Source of the DNA: Amphiura filiformis
Lineage: Eukaryota > Echinodermata > Ophiuroidea > Amphilepidida > Amphiuridae
Length of the DNA stretch: 64,000 bases
Reading direction: 5' to 3'
NCBI RefSeq assembly: GCF_039555335.1
Contig: NC_092629.1
Span: 949,001-1,013,000, forward strand
Part shown: positions 46,801-60,800 of the stretch, piece by piece
How positions within the stretch are numbered: position 1 is the stretch's first letter
Layout of the letters: each line of letters begins with the position of its first letter
The notes under the pieces: model-generated
What the model was told of the DNA's origin: nothing
Seen by the model: the letters and a program-made list of their open reading frames with translations, nothing else
Database searches by the model: none
Made by a program: the position numbers and the translations under genes

Positions 46801-49800
46801 CACCCTTAAGCTTGTAACATTAACAGTGCCTTTCAGAGTGAAATGTGTGTCCTCTGCATATATATCCTTGGAATGACAATGTGTTCAACACACTATCCTA
46901 TAGAACACATGAGTGTATGTGAAATGCCTATGTGCTGTTGACATAAACCTATAAAAGTTAGTTTGGTTTTAGACATAAGGGAGTGGGAATGTCCAAGAAT
47001 AATTCTAGAATGATTTTGGCCTGACAGTGTTGCATCCTGCCTTTCCCCAGCTACCCCTTGCTTCATCGCCTCTGGGTACCTACCTTTTGAAGGTTCTTCA
47101 TAAACAGTCTGTAAATATACCTTGTGACCATCATTCTACTCAAAAACCTTTCTAAACCTCCCCTGGGTACCTTTACCCTTTGAAGCTTTTTCATAAACAG
47201 TAAATGAATATATAGTTGGGTAACAACTTTTCATCAGGCAAACACTCTAAGAATAGGGATGACCAATGAACCATCAACTTGATTAGAACACTCCCATAGA
47301 CATGCAGGGAGCTCAGCTGTGCACTGCTTGAAAACGTTTTGTGTTTGCTGGAGCTGTGCACTGCTTGCACAGCCCCAGCAAACACAAAACGTTTTCGACA
47401 TCATTCTCAAAAGGTTGTTAGAAAACGTTTAAATGTTGGGTTATATAAAGGGTATCAAAACATTTTAATAACATTCCAAAAACATTTTTGAAAATTTGGT
47501 ACAAATCATTCTAAACAGAATGTTATTTTGGGGTTGAAAAAATATTTTGCAAAAACTGTTTGCCCAAAATATTTACAATAACGTTTTTATTTTTTTTTTT
47601 CGTGATCCACAGCCTCATCCCTCCACTTTTCCAAAAAAAGTTGAGATTTTTACACCACTGGATACCTCTGGCTACATAATGTTTATGTACCAAATATTTC
47701 TTGCAGATTAATTGTGTAGCAAAAATATCGCTAAATTTGAATTTCGTTCTGGTGCACCAGAACGAAATTACAACACATTGTCTATGGAGCAGTGTAATAC
47801 ACATAATCATGCATAACTCGCAAACGCAAAATCGGAATCAACTGAAATTTTGGAAATAAGCTTTTTTCGTGAATATCTACTGAAAAATGTCATAAAAAGA
47901 GGATGCTAGGATCACGAAATCCTCCTTTAAAATGTTTTCACGACCTTTATATAACCCGACATTTTAATGTTATTAAAACGTTTTGTAAAACACATTTTAA
48001 GAACATTTCTGTGTTTGCTGGGTGCAAATATTTTAACATAATGTTATTTACGTGTTGACAAAATATTTGGCCTAAAATGTTTGCAAAAAATAGTTTACAA
48101 TGACATTTCGAAAACATTTAAAAAATATTTTTGTAGTGTGTTTTCATACAAAACGTTTTAAAACGATTTCATGACCTTTATATAACCTGACATTTTAATG
48201 TTATTAAAACGTTTTTACCTAAACCAAAACCCAAAATATAACTTATTTAAAAAGTTTTAAAAACGTTTTTGTGTTTGCTGGGGATATTTCTAAATTGAGC
48301 TCATTCTTTTATTTTTCAATATTTTTCTGTAAAAATTGGGGAAGTTAATGCCAGTTATATTTTGTAACTATCCTGCAAATTACAGCAACATAACTTATTT
48401 TGTTTTCCTGTAAGTGCGAGTCAAAATTGGTCTATCGCCACAGTGCGCTTAATTGCCAGTGGCTGAGATCAGCGCTGCTCAGAACGGCACAAAATGTTCA
48501 GATCAATAAGATCAGGTGAAAACCTTGGCCTACTGAGCTGTAATTTGGCAGAGTGGCCAGTAATACCTCTATCATACCCTCAGTAAAAAGGTTAAAAAGT
48601 TGAACAAGTAGATCTCGAGTTACAAATTAAATCAACAGCTTCCCTTTGGAATTTCCATACTCCTTTCGAATCATGTTAAGAAGACACCTTTCTGAACATA
48701 AATGTGAAGTTTTGTGCTCATTCGATGTATTTTTCACCTGATCTTGACCTTAAATGTTTTCTTATATTTAGGCCTATACCTACTACAACTTGCTGCTGGG
48801 TAAGACACACATTGTATTGTGACAACACAAGAACTGGATGTTGCTAGATAAAGCACCCAAAGCTGCCATAGAGGTTATCCGTGTTCTATAAGCTGCATAT
48901 CCTATCAGCGACTGCTATACCTTGTTTAGGACTTTCAAAAGAAGTACCTGAATGTGTAACCATAAATGTTTCAAAATAGCCTGCCAAAGTCATGCAGGTA
49001 ACTCCCGAGGTCATGCATTGAATTGGTTTGAATGAGGAATACTGTGGGAACCAGCGCCTTTTGTTAGAAGTCACACATGAGTGAAGTGGATAACCTCTAT
49101 TGTTGTGAATGAGTCAATGAGCTTCAATGGCACTAAGATTTTGTTTGCATACACCTACTAATTGGTCATATTAAACCCAATAACATTGCAATTTTTGGTG
49201 CTGAAAAAAAGTTCACCTGGACTTAGTGCAATTTTGATTTTGTGCCATATCGGCCCGATTCGCCATCTTGGATAATTTTTGGAAAATGTTCTCTAAATGC
49301 ATGATTTCAATGCCTCGGTTTGAAAAAATAATTTATGCCATTGACTAGTACAGTGAGATTTCATAAGAAACCTCCTTTGATACTTTCACAATATGCTTGT
49401 TTCATGTTTGCATATATTTTAAAATAAAGAAATATATAAAGGTAAATATATGCTTATGCCAATTTTGCTTCCAATTGCTATTTTTGGACTTCGTCATTTT
49501 ATTTGGTTCCAGTGACCGGTCAGAATGGGAAACTTTGAAAATTCATAATTCGAAAAGTTTTTGACCGATTTTGACCATTTAACCACCAAAATACTTCTGT
49601 TGATGAGTTCTATCCAGAAAACAATCTTTTGTAGCAATAGGGGCAACATGAAATTTTGATGGTCATCCCTACTAAGATGCAGCTTACATCCTGGACAGCC
49701 CCCCCCTTTTCGTGGCAACCCCCTACCTCACCTCTCCTCTCTTGGGTACATACCTTTTGAAGTTTCTTCATAAACAGTCTGTAAATGCGTGAATATATCT

Positions 49801-52800
49801 TTGGGTACAACTTTTCATCAGGCAAACACTCTAAGACGATGTAGCTTACATCTTGGACAGCCCCTCCCCACCCTTTCTCCAGCTACCCTCCCCTCCCCTC
49901 CCCCACCTCACCTCCCCTGGGTACCTACCTTTTGAAGTTTCTTCATAAACAGTCTGTAAATGTGTGAATATATCTTTGGGTAACAACTTTTCATCAGGCA
50001 AACACTCTTACGATGAAGAAGCTTTCATCCTGGACAACTTCCCCACCCTCTCCCTGGCTACCCTCTCTCCCTCCCTCGGTACCTACCTTTTGAAGCTTCT
50101 TCATAAACAGTCTGTAGATGTGTGAATATATCTTTGGGTACCATCTTCTCATCAGGCAAACACTCTAAGACGATGACGATCTCGTCCTGACCGGCTGTCG
50201 TCATTCCTTTGGTGGCAAAACACCAGCAGGTTCTATTGACGCAGCAATTTACTGGAAGAAATGCGATAATAATAATCATGGTATTAAACTATGGTCCCAC
50301 ATTTGGCAAAAACAATTTTGATTTAGAGAAAGAGAAATATTGTTTTCAGTATTTGCAAAAAAAAGAAAAAAAAAAAAAAAAGTCAACAATGGTTGATAAC
50401 AGAGGCTGGAGCCTGGAACCCTTTTAAAACAAGTTGAAATAATTAAAAAAAGTGCACACTAAATTTGAAAAGTGCACACCATATTTTTACCGGACTGTGT
50501 GCATTTCAACGGTAATGGCATTGGTAAATTGGCAAAAATTATGTTGTAAACTCGAAAGTGAACCGGTTTTTAAGCTTACCTAACAATTTTCCAGGAATTA
50601 TCTTTGTAAAAATGACCTCTATCAAACGCCCCTTTTAAAAAAAATTTCACGTCCAGGGGTATTGATTAGACGATACAAAAGGGCATTTTGTGATCCAGAC
50701 TCACCCCCCAAAAAAAGTTGAAACTGGAAACCCCTGGCTATATAATAATTGTGTACAAAAAATTATTGTAGATTAATTAGTTTAGCAAAAATACCGTCAA
50801 ATTTGAATTACGTTCTGGTACACAGAACAAATTACAACAGTGGTCTATTGAGCAGTGTAATACACAAACGTAAAGTCGATAATCACAGACATTTTGGGAA
50901 TAAGCTTTTTCGTGGATATCTACTGAAAAATGTTACAAAAAGAGGATGTTAGGATCACAAAATACTCCTTTAAGTGTCCAAAAAGTCACTGATCCCAAAC
51001 TTGTGTTTCCAGTCTCCTGATATATATATGTAGAATAATTTGTGGTGGGATCACAGGATATAGTTTGATCAGCTTGTAATCGGCTGGCCTTATAACATCA
51101 TGGATTAGTAGTGGTAAAAGCCTAACAATTCCCACTGATTACGAGTTGATCAAACTATAAACAAATTATCATGTCTAGCATAAATAGGTAAACTTTCATT
51201 GTAGTACTTACAGTTAACTATTTTGACCATAACTAGAAGATTCTTGTTGAGAACAAAAACTACAGGATTGGAGTTGTCTTCACCTGGAGTGAAAACAGTA
51301 ATAATAATAATTAAAACAAGAAGAAGAAGAAGAAGAAGAAGAAGAAGAAGAAGAAGAAGAAGAAGAAGAAGAAGAAGAAGAAGAAGAAGAAGAAGAAGAA
51401 GAAGAAGAAGAAGAAGAAGAAGAAGAAGAAGAAGAAGAAGAAGAAGAAGAAGAAGAAGAAGAAGAAGAAGAAGAAGAAGAAGAAGAAGAAGAAGAATTAC
51501 ATGTAAATTACCCCCATAAAAGCAACAAACAAAACCAGGGAACTCATAAAAACTGAATATTAATCAGGCTTATTTCCAATCGAGGTCCTTTCACCAAATT
51601 ATTAAAAATGGAGGCAGATAAAAAATTGGACAAGGGGAAATAAACAAGAATTAGATAAGTGAGCAAAGGGAAGACAGTAAAGAAACAACCTCATTGCATT
51701 GGAAATAGCCATTGAGAGATGTTTACGTATTGCACTTAAACTTGATGGGGGTGTACTCAGTACAAATGACCATACGGGAAGTGCTTCTAACATGAGTAGC
51801 ATTTGCTGTCTTTTGGAAATCAATAACCCCATTTTTAGGCCAATTTTGGTATATGGACAGGTCCTTTTTTCAAAATTTTCTCAACTTTTTTGGAAAAATT
51901 TGCCTCACTATAGCCAAAAATTTTGGAAATCTCCCAAAAATTCAGGTAAAAATTGTAAAAACTAAGACAATATTATAATATAAAATTGGATCGATTGAGC
52001 CCATATTTATATAGTCGAGTCCAATATTTCAAAACTCGAGAGCAAATAGCGAGACCAATAAATATTGGGTGACTGTAAAGCATCAAATTTTATCATTATT
52101 ATGTGTTGGATCCAATATTTTCACACACTTGAATTCATCAAAACATAATAATGTGTTAAATTTGGCTGAAAATTTTGACTTTTGGTATGAAAAATTGGTA
52201 TATTGATGGATCCACTTTCAATTGTCATACAATAGCAAAAGTTATTTGTAAATAGATGTAATAACTAGAATTTCGCGGTTCTCGACTTGTGCGGTTCTCG
52301 ACGCAAAGCGTCGGCCGCGATGCCTCCACCTTGACGCGTATCATTTGAACCGGTGCCCATACAACAGTTTAGTAACTTGACCTTAGATGACCCCTGGGTG
52401 ACCTTGGATGACCTTCCAAAAATAGGACTCTAAATGTTGACTGCACCCACCAAGTTTCATGCCCATACAACAGTTTTTAGTAACTTGACCTCAGATGACC
52501 CCGGATGACCCCAAAATGACCTTCCAAAATTTTGGCTCTAAATGTTGACTGTACCCACCAAGTTTCATGCCCATACGACAATTTTTAGTAATTTGACCTC
52601 AGATGACCCCTGGATGACCTCGGGTGACCTTGACCCACTGACCAATACAAACTTGTTCTTTCTAGGGTCAAGATGCACCCACCCACCAAGTTTGAGGAAC
52701 ATGCGACCCCTAGTCTCCGAGAAAATGGTATTTTGCTTGTTACGCATACATTATGCAAATTAGGTACTTATTTACCATATTTTGCGCTGAAAATTTAATC

Positions 52801-55800
52801 AGGTCAAGAACCTCTGGCCCCGCTACTCCCCACCAAGTTACGTCACTGTAACCCATACGGATCTCCAGATAATCTGTTCACAAGGTTTTTTTGCTTGATA
52901 CGCATAAATTATGCAAATTAGGTATGTAATTAGCATATTTTGCGCTGAAAATCTAATCAGGTCGAGAACATTTGGCCACGCTACTTCCCACCAAGTTACG
53001 TCACTGTACCCCATACGGATCTCCAGATAATCTGTTCACAAGGTATTTTGCTTATTACGCATATTACGCATAAATTATGCAAATTAGGTACTTAATTACC
53101 ATATTTTATGCATTTAAAACCTCCTATAATTTGAAGACCCCAATGACCATCCCTCCACCAACTTGCATCACTGTACGCCTTACCAGTTCTGAGAAATTGC
53201 ACTGCAAGCTCGGACGGACAGACAGACAGACAGACAGACGGACAACCAGGAAACATAATACCTCCGGTGGAGGCATAAGGAGGCATAAAAAGTATTGAAG
53301 AGGCATCCACCATAGATCCTAAGATCTAATATATCTGGCTGGAGTGCCTAATGAATTAGTGACACTTATATCATGACAAGGTTCACACCTTCCAAGGAAC
53401 ATATTTTCTCTATACCATTGGTTCCTATGACACAGAAAACTACCAAATATCAAGGGGGAAAATGTCAAAAAGTAGCCCAATTCCATTCTTTGCCATTGCT
53501 TATTATAATGAGACAGGAAATCTTTTAATCCACCCAATTGATAAGCCAGTTCCTATTATACAGTACAGGAAGACATACATGGGCCATTAATTAACACCAT
53601 AAGCCTAATTACTAATAAACCTGGGAGGACACATAACTTGCTATGTCATGCAACATTAGGCCTAAACAAATTTATTCCCCTTTCCTGACCAACCCAAATT
53701 TTTGACATTTCCAAAAATGTTTTAGTGTACAAAAGAATACTGACTGAAATTGTAGATTTTTAGGAAAAGTTTTTTAGAGGAATCTTTTATTTTTAATATT
53801 CTTTCCTAAATGACCAACCTAAATTTTCCAAATTTCCAAAAATGCTTTTACTGTACAAAAGAAACTGTTGATTTTTAGGAAAATGATTTTTAAAGGATTC
53901 TTTTATTTTTATTTTATTTTTCAATATCCATCCAAAATGCAACATTGCTGAATTAACACTTCTTAACTACTCAGAACATTAATTGAAGTAGTTCAAATAG
54001 TCATACCCATATATTGTTAGTGTTTACAATATAATGAATTACAAACAAAAATCCAGAGGTATAGTTGTAGCATTATTGAAGATAAATAAATCCATGATAG
54101 AGCTATTCCAGTTGAAATCCATACACCCCTTATGGAAGACACTACATAATATTCCACACAATTAGTGACACTTGTGTCATGACAAGGTTCACACCTTCCA
54201 AGGAACATATTTTCTCTATACCATTGGTTCCTATGACACAGAAAACTACCAAATATCAAGGGGGGAAAATGTCAAAAAGTAGCCCAATTCCATTCTTTGC
54301 CATTGCTTATTATAATGAGACAGGAAATCTTTTAATCCACCCAATTGATAAGCCAGTTCCTATTATACAGTACAGGAAGACATACATGGGCCATTAATTA
54401 ACACCATAAGCCTAATTACTAATAAACCGGGGAGGACACATAACTTGCTATGTCATGCAACATTAGGCCTAAACAAATTTATTCCCCTTTCCTGACCAAC
54501 CCAAATTATTGACATTTCCAAAAATGTTTTAGTGTACAAAAGAATACTGACTGAAATTGTAGATTTTTAGGAAAAGTTTTTTAGAGGAATCTTTTATTTT
54601 TTAATATTCTTTCCTAAATGACCAACCTAAATTTTCCAAATTTCCAAAAATGCTTTTACTGTACAAAAGAAACTGTTGATTTTTAGGAAAATGATTTTTA
54701 AAGGATTCTTTTATTTTTATTTTATTTTTCAATATCCATCCAAAATGCAACATTGCTGAATTAACACTTCTTAACTACTCAGAACATTAATTGAAGTAGT
54801 TCAAATAGTCATACCCATATATTGTTAGTGTTTACAATATAATGAATTACAAACAAAAATCCAGAGGTATAGTTGTAGCATTATTGAAGATAAATAAATC
54901 CATGATAGAGCTATTCCAGTTGAAATCCATACACCCCTTATGGAAGACACTACATAATATTCCACACAATTAGTGACACTTGTGTCATGACAAGGTTCAC
55001 ACCTTCCAAGGAACATATTTTCTCTATACCATTGGTTCCTATGACACAGAAAACTACCAAATATCAAGGGGGAAAATGTCAAAAAGTAGCCCAATTCCAT
55101 TCTTTGCCATTGCTTATTATAATGAGACAGGAAATCTTTTAATCCACCCAATTGATAAGCCAGTTCCTATTATACCGTACAGGAAGACATACATGGGCCA
55201 TTAATTAACACCATAAGCCTAATTACTAATAAACCTGGGAGGACACATAACTTGCTATGTCATGCAACATTAGGCCTAAAAAATGTATTCCCCTTTCCTG
55301 ACCAACCCAAATTTTTGACATTTCCAAAAATGTTTTAGTGTACAAAAGAATACCGACTGAAATTGTAGATTTTTAGGAAAAGTTTTTAGAGGAATCTTTT
55401 ATTTTTTAATATTCTTTCCTAAATGACCAACCTAAATTTTCCAAATTTCCAAAAATGCTTTTACTGTACAAAAGAAACTGTTGATTTTTAGGAAAATGAT
55501 TTGTAAAGGATTCTTTTATTTTTATTTTATTTTTCAATATCCATCCAAAATGCAACATTGCTGAATTAACACTTCTTAACTACTCAGAACATTAATTGAA
55601 GTAGTTCAAATAGTCATACCCATATATTGTAAGTGTTTACAATATAATGAATTACAGACAAAAATCCAGAGGTCTACTGTCTGTTCAATTAGCTTAGATT
55701 CTTGAATTTTTAAGATATTTGAAAAAATAAATAATTGTGGCCAAAGTCATCAAAGAAAAGTGTTAGCACAGCCTAAGACCTAACATGGTTTATACTTTTC

Positions 55801-57798
55801 AAATTCCAAAGTTCAATTTAAAACCCCATTTCTTTTCAATTTTGCCTCATTTTAGGTAGTTACTTGGGTCCACCATAAGGGTTCGCGACCTTTTTACAAA
55901 TCGAGTGGGACGGTCCATTCTCAACTTAGGGCATAGACCCTATCCAATTTGGCAAAACAATCTGTCCACCAATCTGTTCTGCCATTCCAATGGTTCTCTC
56001 GTTCCGGTTATTGGATAGATTCTATAGGTGATGATGGTCCACCAGTTTTTGTTACACGAAATTATATGGCGCGATTACGTTTTATGCATAACATTATTCT
56101 GAGCATTATTTTTTCCTAAACAATGACATTAAAATTATGGATTTCGTTCTTATTTCAACTGGTTTACAATGTAACTTGAGTTTTGTTTAAGGGGGTACTA
56201 CACCCCTGCCCAATTTTGTGCCTATTTTTGCATTTTTCTCAAAAATTATAGCGCATTGGTGACAAGTAAGATATGACAGCGTTCAAGCTTTGACTTACGC
56301 TTACGGACAAAGGTGTGAAAAAAATTATTTAGGGGTGAAAACAATAAAAATTCTTGATTGTTTATATGCTTCCAAGGGTAAAATATCATGTAGTTTCAGA
56401 TTCTGGCACTTAAAACTCCGTATCTTTTATAGATTTCAAGTAAAATTCAGTTTTATGTCTGATTTTGGCGAAAATAGCCATTTTGGGGTGACAAAAAAAT
56501 TGACTTGCAGATTTCCTGTGAGTGTATGAACATGAACACTATTAAATAGAGCCTAAATTTCTATACTAAGTGTGTAACAAGGGTACAATTGTGATATTAA
56601 AAGCATTGAATGGGATCAACATCTTTCTTTATTTTCGTAGCAGCAGTAGAAACTTGAGCGCTCGGGTGACAATTGATTTGGAAAAAAGTACAACATTTGC
56701 CTCATTTTCGAATTGAAAAGGCCATATCTCCACAATGGTATGAGCTATAGGAATGCTTTAAGTGTCTTTTTGCTCAGTATTTCAATAGCTAAATGGTAAT
56801 ATAATAAATAAGTAAGCTTCATTTACAGAAAAGAAAATAACTTACAATATGCTACCCCCACCCCTAAGAATTTTGAGGGCGTGAAAAATTAATGGATTCT
56901 CTAAAAAATAAGTCCTTCAAAACTGGGAGGTTTAAGGCTAAACAAACACAAACTTGCTCTTGCCAATACCTCCCTCTAGAGCAAGTTTATGTTTATTTAG
57001 CCTTAAGTATCCCCATTTTGAAGGACTTATTTTTTTTAGAGCAGATTTTCACTCATATTTGAGGATTTCGGCAGAAATATGCTTGTACATTGCTATGGGG
57101 AAAATTTTCAAGTTGGTAATTATGCATTTTTTATGTCAGATTCAGTTTCTACACAAAATTTCACCCTAGAAAATGTTCCTTTACGTAGGATATCTTTCAC
57201 TTTAGTGTTTTCACCATTCTGGCCACCAAACGTAAGTCAAAGCTTGAATGCTGTCATATGTATATTATAGGGGCAAGGACTACAACTACTGCACTGAAAA
57301 TTTTATTTCAGCACAGACAACAGTTGTGGAGTTACAGTCAAAAATGAGGGAAAACCAATATTTGATCAATAAATCAATAACTACTTGCCTTGAGTTGCTG
57401 AATTTTCAGTGCAGTAATTGTAGTCTTTGCCCGTATAATTTACATATCTTACCTGTCACCAATGCACTAGGTGTATAATTTTTGAGAAAAATGCAAAAAT
57501 AGGCACAAAATTGGCCAGGGGTGTAGTACCCCCTTAATACCATCATTCCTTCCCAAGAATACCAGCTTTCGCTTGACATTTTCAGATACAGTGACTTTAC
57601 AAGAATTGTTTTCTGTAACCTGATTGTTTTAAATAATATTTTCTGATGCAAAAATTCTTTTGTTTCCAAATGTCCTTCTCATGCAAAAAAAAACCCGGAA
57701 TAACAAATTGAAAATAAATGTGTAATTTTATAGTAGACCTATAGGCGATACCTTCTCAGACCAATTCAGTAAAATAAATAAATAAATAGATAAATAAG

Positions 57799-57841
<43 letters not shown>

Positions 57842-60800
57842 ATACACAAGGAATGTATTTATATATATAAGTTGGGCATATTTTAGAACAGCTTAGTTCA
57901 TAAATAATAACGTAATGTTTCAACAGTAGGGTTTCAACACAAATTGTGCATACTGGCTATTTTGATGGACAATACTTCCTGATACGGATGGTCGAATAAA
58001 TACTATCTCAGCGCATTATGACATTTGTCCCCATTGCTCTAAATGGATTGATTCAAAAAAGTTTATGGTACCCGACGTTCTACGGCTTTTTATAAAAATA
58101 TCGCGGAAAAGACCAAAATTGAAAAGAAATGAGGTTCTAAACTGAACTTTAGAATTTGAAAAGTATAAATCATGTTAGGTCTAAGGCTGTGCTAACACTT
58201 TTCTTTGATGACTTTGACCACAATTTTCTATTTTTTCAAATATCTTTAAAATTCAAGAATCTAAGCTAATTGAACAGACAGTAGTTGTAGCATTATTGAA
58301 GATAAATAAATCCATGATAGAGCTATTCCAGTTGAAATCCATACACCCCTTATGGAAGACACTTCATAATCTTCCACACAAGGAGTGTGAATTTCAAATG
58401 TGGTTATCTTTGATATCTACACCTCCTGTGTGGGAGATTAAGGTCATAGGGGGTGGTGGATTTCAACTGGAACAGCCCATATTGCAAGCTGCTGATTATG
58501 TAACCTTGGTCTTTGTCAATCAGAATTTTGCATGTTACAGGATATATTGCAGACTTTAAAAATGGTTAAAAATCATATGACGTAAGGAGTCCTTAATATT
58601 TATTAAATAAAATTTTATAGTATTGGATTTCTCGCTTATTTGATAAAAAAATATTGCTAGTTATCACACACCAGAAGCAACTGAAGAGTTTGAAGTCAAC
58701 TGATTGCAAATTTTCTGATCAAGCGACAGCAATATACAACAAAAAAATATGACAAAATCTGATCCAATCAGACTAAAGTCTTAGAGCACGGAACGATCGT
58801 TTGAACATTACTTGCTCAATACCCAATCTTGCCGTATCATACTTGGATGTAAAGTTATGAACTTTTTTACATGTCCCTTTTCTAATGTTTTTAATTGGTT
58901 TTCTCTTGTGCCAACTTTGGTCTGATTGGATCAGATCATGTCACATGATATAGGCATTAAGATTGCTCAAGTAGTATGAGGATGTAAATGGCTATACTTA
59001 AGCATTGGGAAAATGTGTGATTTTTGAGAGCAATATGCCTGTGCCAAATTTTGAAGAAAAAAAGTGGTGCAAGGGAACCAAGCAAGCTGGACACTTGATT
59101 GGAGCACTATCTTTATAAGCGAATGCTAGGGATTAGGGAAGAGGCTATCAGTGCTCTCCTTTTATGATGAAATATCATCATCCAATTCTGGAAATGTAAA
59201 AAAAAAAAAAAAAATTAAATTTAAATAAATAAAAAAATAGCAACTTACTTCTGAGATCAGCAAGGAGCTGTTCAACATCTGGGTTTTCTTCGACCATAAA
59301 TTCTAAAATATAAGAAAGAAAGAAATCATCGCTGATGAGACTGAATGACGGGTTTAGACAAGAAAAGCTCATGAATGCCCGTTATGTAGCAGCCAGCTGG
59401 TTCAGCTAGTCATGTACCTATCAAAAACATTGATTCTTCAAACTGTGCAACGTTTCCACGAAATATACAATATCAGGGCTCCCATACTTGGCTCCTTTCC
59501 AATTTAAGGACTTTTTAAGGACTTCCAAGGTCAAACAATCTGACTTTCCAGGATTTTATGACTGTGTGTACCATGAAATATAGCGCTACAAGATATTTAT
59601 ATTGAATGGTTTTGAGTGTGGGAAAATATTGCATGAGTTGAAGATGCCTGCAATATTTTTTTTTTATCGAGTGCAACTTATTCTTTCATTCAATATTATT
59701 ATTATTATTTTTATCAGAATGAATTGGTAAAATTAATAACTTTGACTGATTTAACCTAACTCAATGTGAGTGTAATACCAATCAGCAAAATGTACGCACA
59801 CACACACATCATCTGCGCACAAAAATTGTAGTCATCCGGGCACTAGCTGCGATATGCAGATTTATTGTACCACTGAAGGCTGATAAAAATAACAATGGGG
59901 CGTATTTTGCCATTCAGCTTTTTAGCTGCAAATTGGTTTTGAATAAATCTGAATCCTAGAGTATTTAAAATTGTCAAGGACTTTCAAGGACAAATTTCCA
60001 GGACTTTCCAGGTTTTTCAAAATTCAAGGACTTTCAAGACCAAGGTGCATCATGGGAACCCTGAGTAAACATTGTATGAACGTGGTTCATACATGTGAAC
60101 ATGATATGGTTCATAAATGGAATTTCATATTTTATACTGCAACTACAAAGTAGCAAATGACATAAAAAAATGTGAAATATTTGTCTGCATATAAAAATAC
60201 ATAAATATTCACAATTTTCACAATGTGTACATAGTTTCAATGGAATGAATACGGGGCCACAACATGCACTACCTATCAAGAGATTACAAACACTAGGATC
60301 CACAACATGTTCATCTATCAGGGCACAGGTCTTTAACCCCAATACATTTGTACACTCATTGAATGACCTTTGACAATTTGGGTACAAAAACTCATACTCT
60401 GCATCTTGAGGTCAAATTTTGCACTATGAGTGTTTAATTGCAGTTATTGAACTATGCCATTGGGATGAGGCAATTATGGTCCATAGTGAAAAAGGCTCTA
60501 CCTGCAATAGCTGCCTTATAGACATTTGACAATTTCTGCATTCTAATTGTACATATATGATACCTGGCAGCTATTACAGAAAAGGCCTTCTTGTATGCAC
60601 TAACCACCTCTAAGAACTATTCTGATTGGTTACAAAGAGAGCGATGTCATGTATTGAGCCAATCAGAGATTACGATAAGAATAGTCATAAGAGCAGAAGG
60701 AGATTAAACTTAAAATGCTCTATTTTCATTGGTAATCATATGATTATAGCATGTAATTTAACCAATCAGGGGCTCTGGATATATGATATTACAGAAAAGG

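Larger units (their letters stand above)
56191..57533. mobile_element. TTAA-flanked element (piggyBac-type target), 1.34 kb, nested
   Basis: Starts GGGGGTACTACACCCCTGCC and ends CCAGGGGTGTAGTACCCCC; arms about 60 bases (continuing with TGTGCCTATTTTTGCATTTT). Exact TTAA on both sides (56187-56190, 57534-57537). The interior contains a hairpin at 56899-57046 and a further MITE at 57271-57432. No transposase frame, so the piggyBac assignment rests on the target site only. Confidence 0.85.
55677..58281. mobile_element. TA-flanked inverted-repeat element, 2.6 kb, with nested insertions
   Basis: Starts CTGTCTGTTCAATTAGCTTA and ends with its reverse complement, TAAGCTAATTGAACAGACAG. Arms extend about 170 bases (for example AAGTCATCAAAGAAAAGTGT / ACACTTTTCTTTGATGACTT). 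TA at 55675-55676 and 58282-58283; removing the element restores the 806-bp unit sequence (CCAGAGGT-TAGTTGTAGCA) apart from one base. It hosts 56191-57533. No transposase frame. Confidence 0.9.

Noticed and set aside
49754..50036. Mutually exclusive alternative exons at SARA exon 5
   Set aside because: The copies lack the exon's 5' third and its acceptor, and one is frameshifted, so they cannot replace exon 5.
51223..51519. Long frame coding for poly-arginine
   Set aside because: It is the (AAG)n microsatellite read in one frame; start and end lie in SARA exon 4 antisense and intron sequence.
53319..55151. Three near-identical 70-110 codon frames on each strand
   Set aside because: They repeat because the 806-bp unit is triplicated; each contains no domain and ends in family A transposon sequence.
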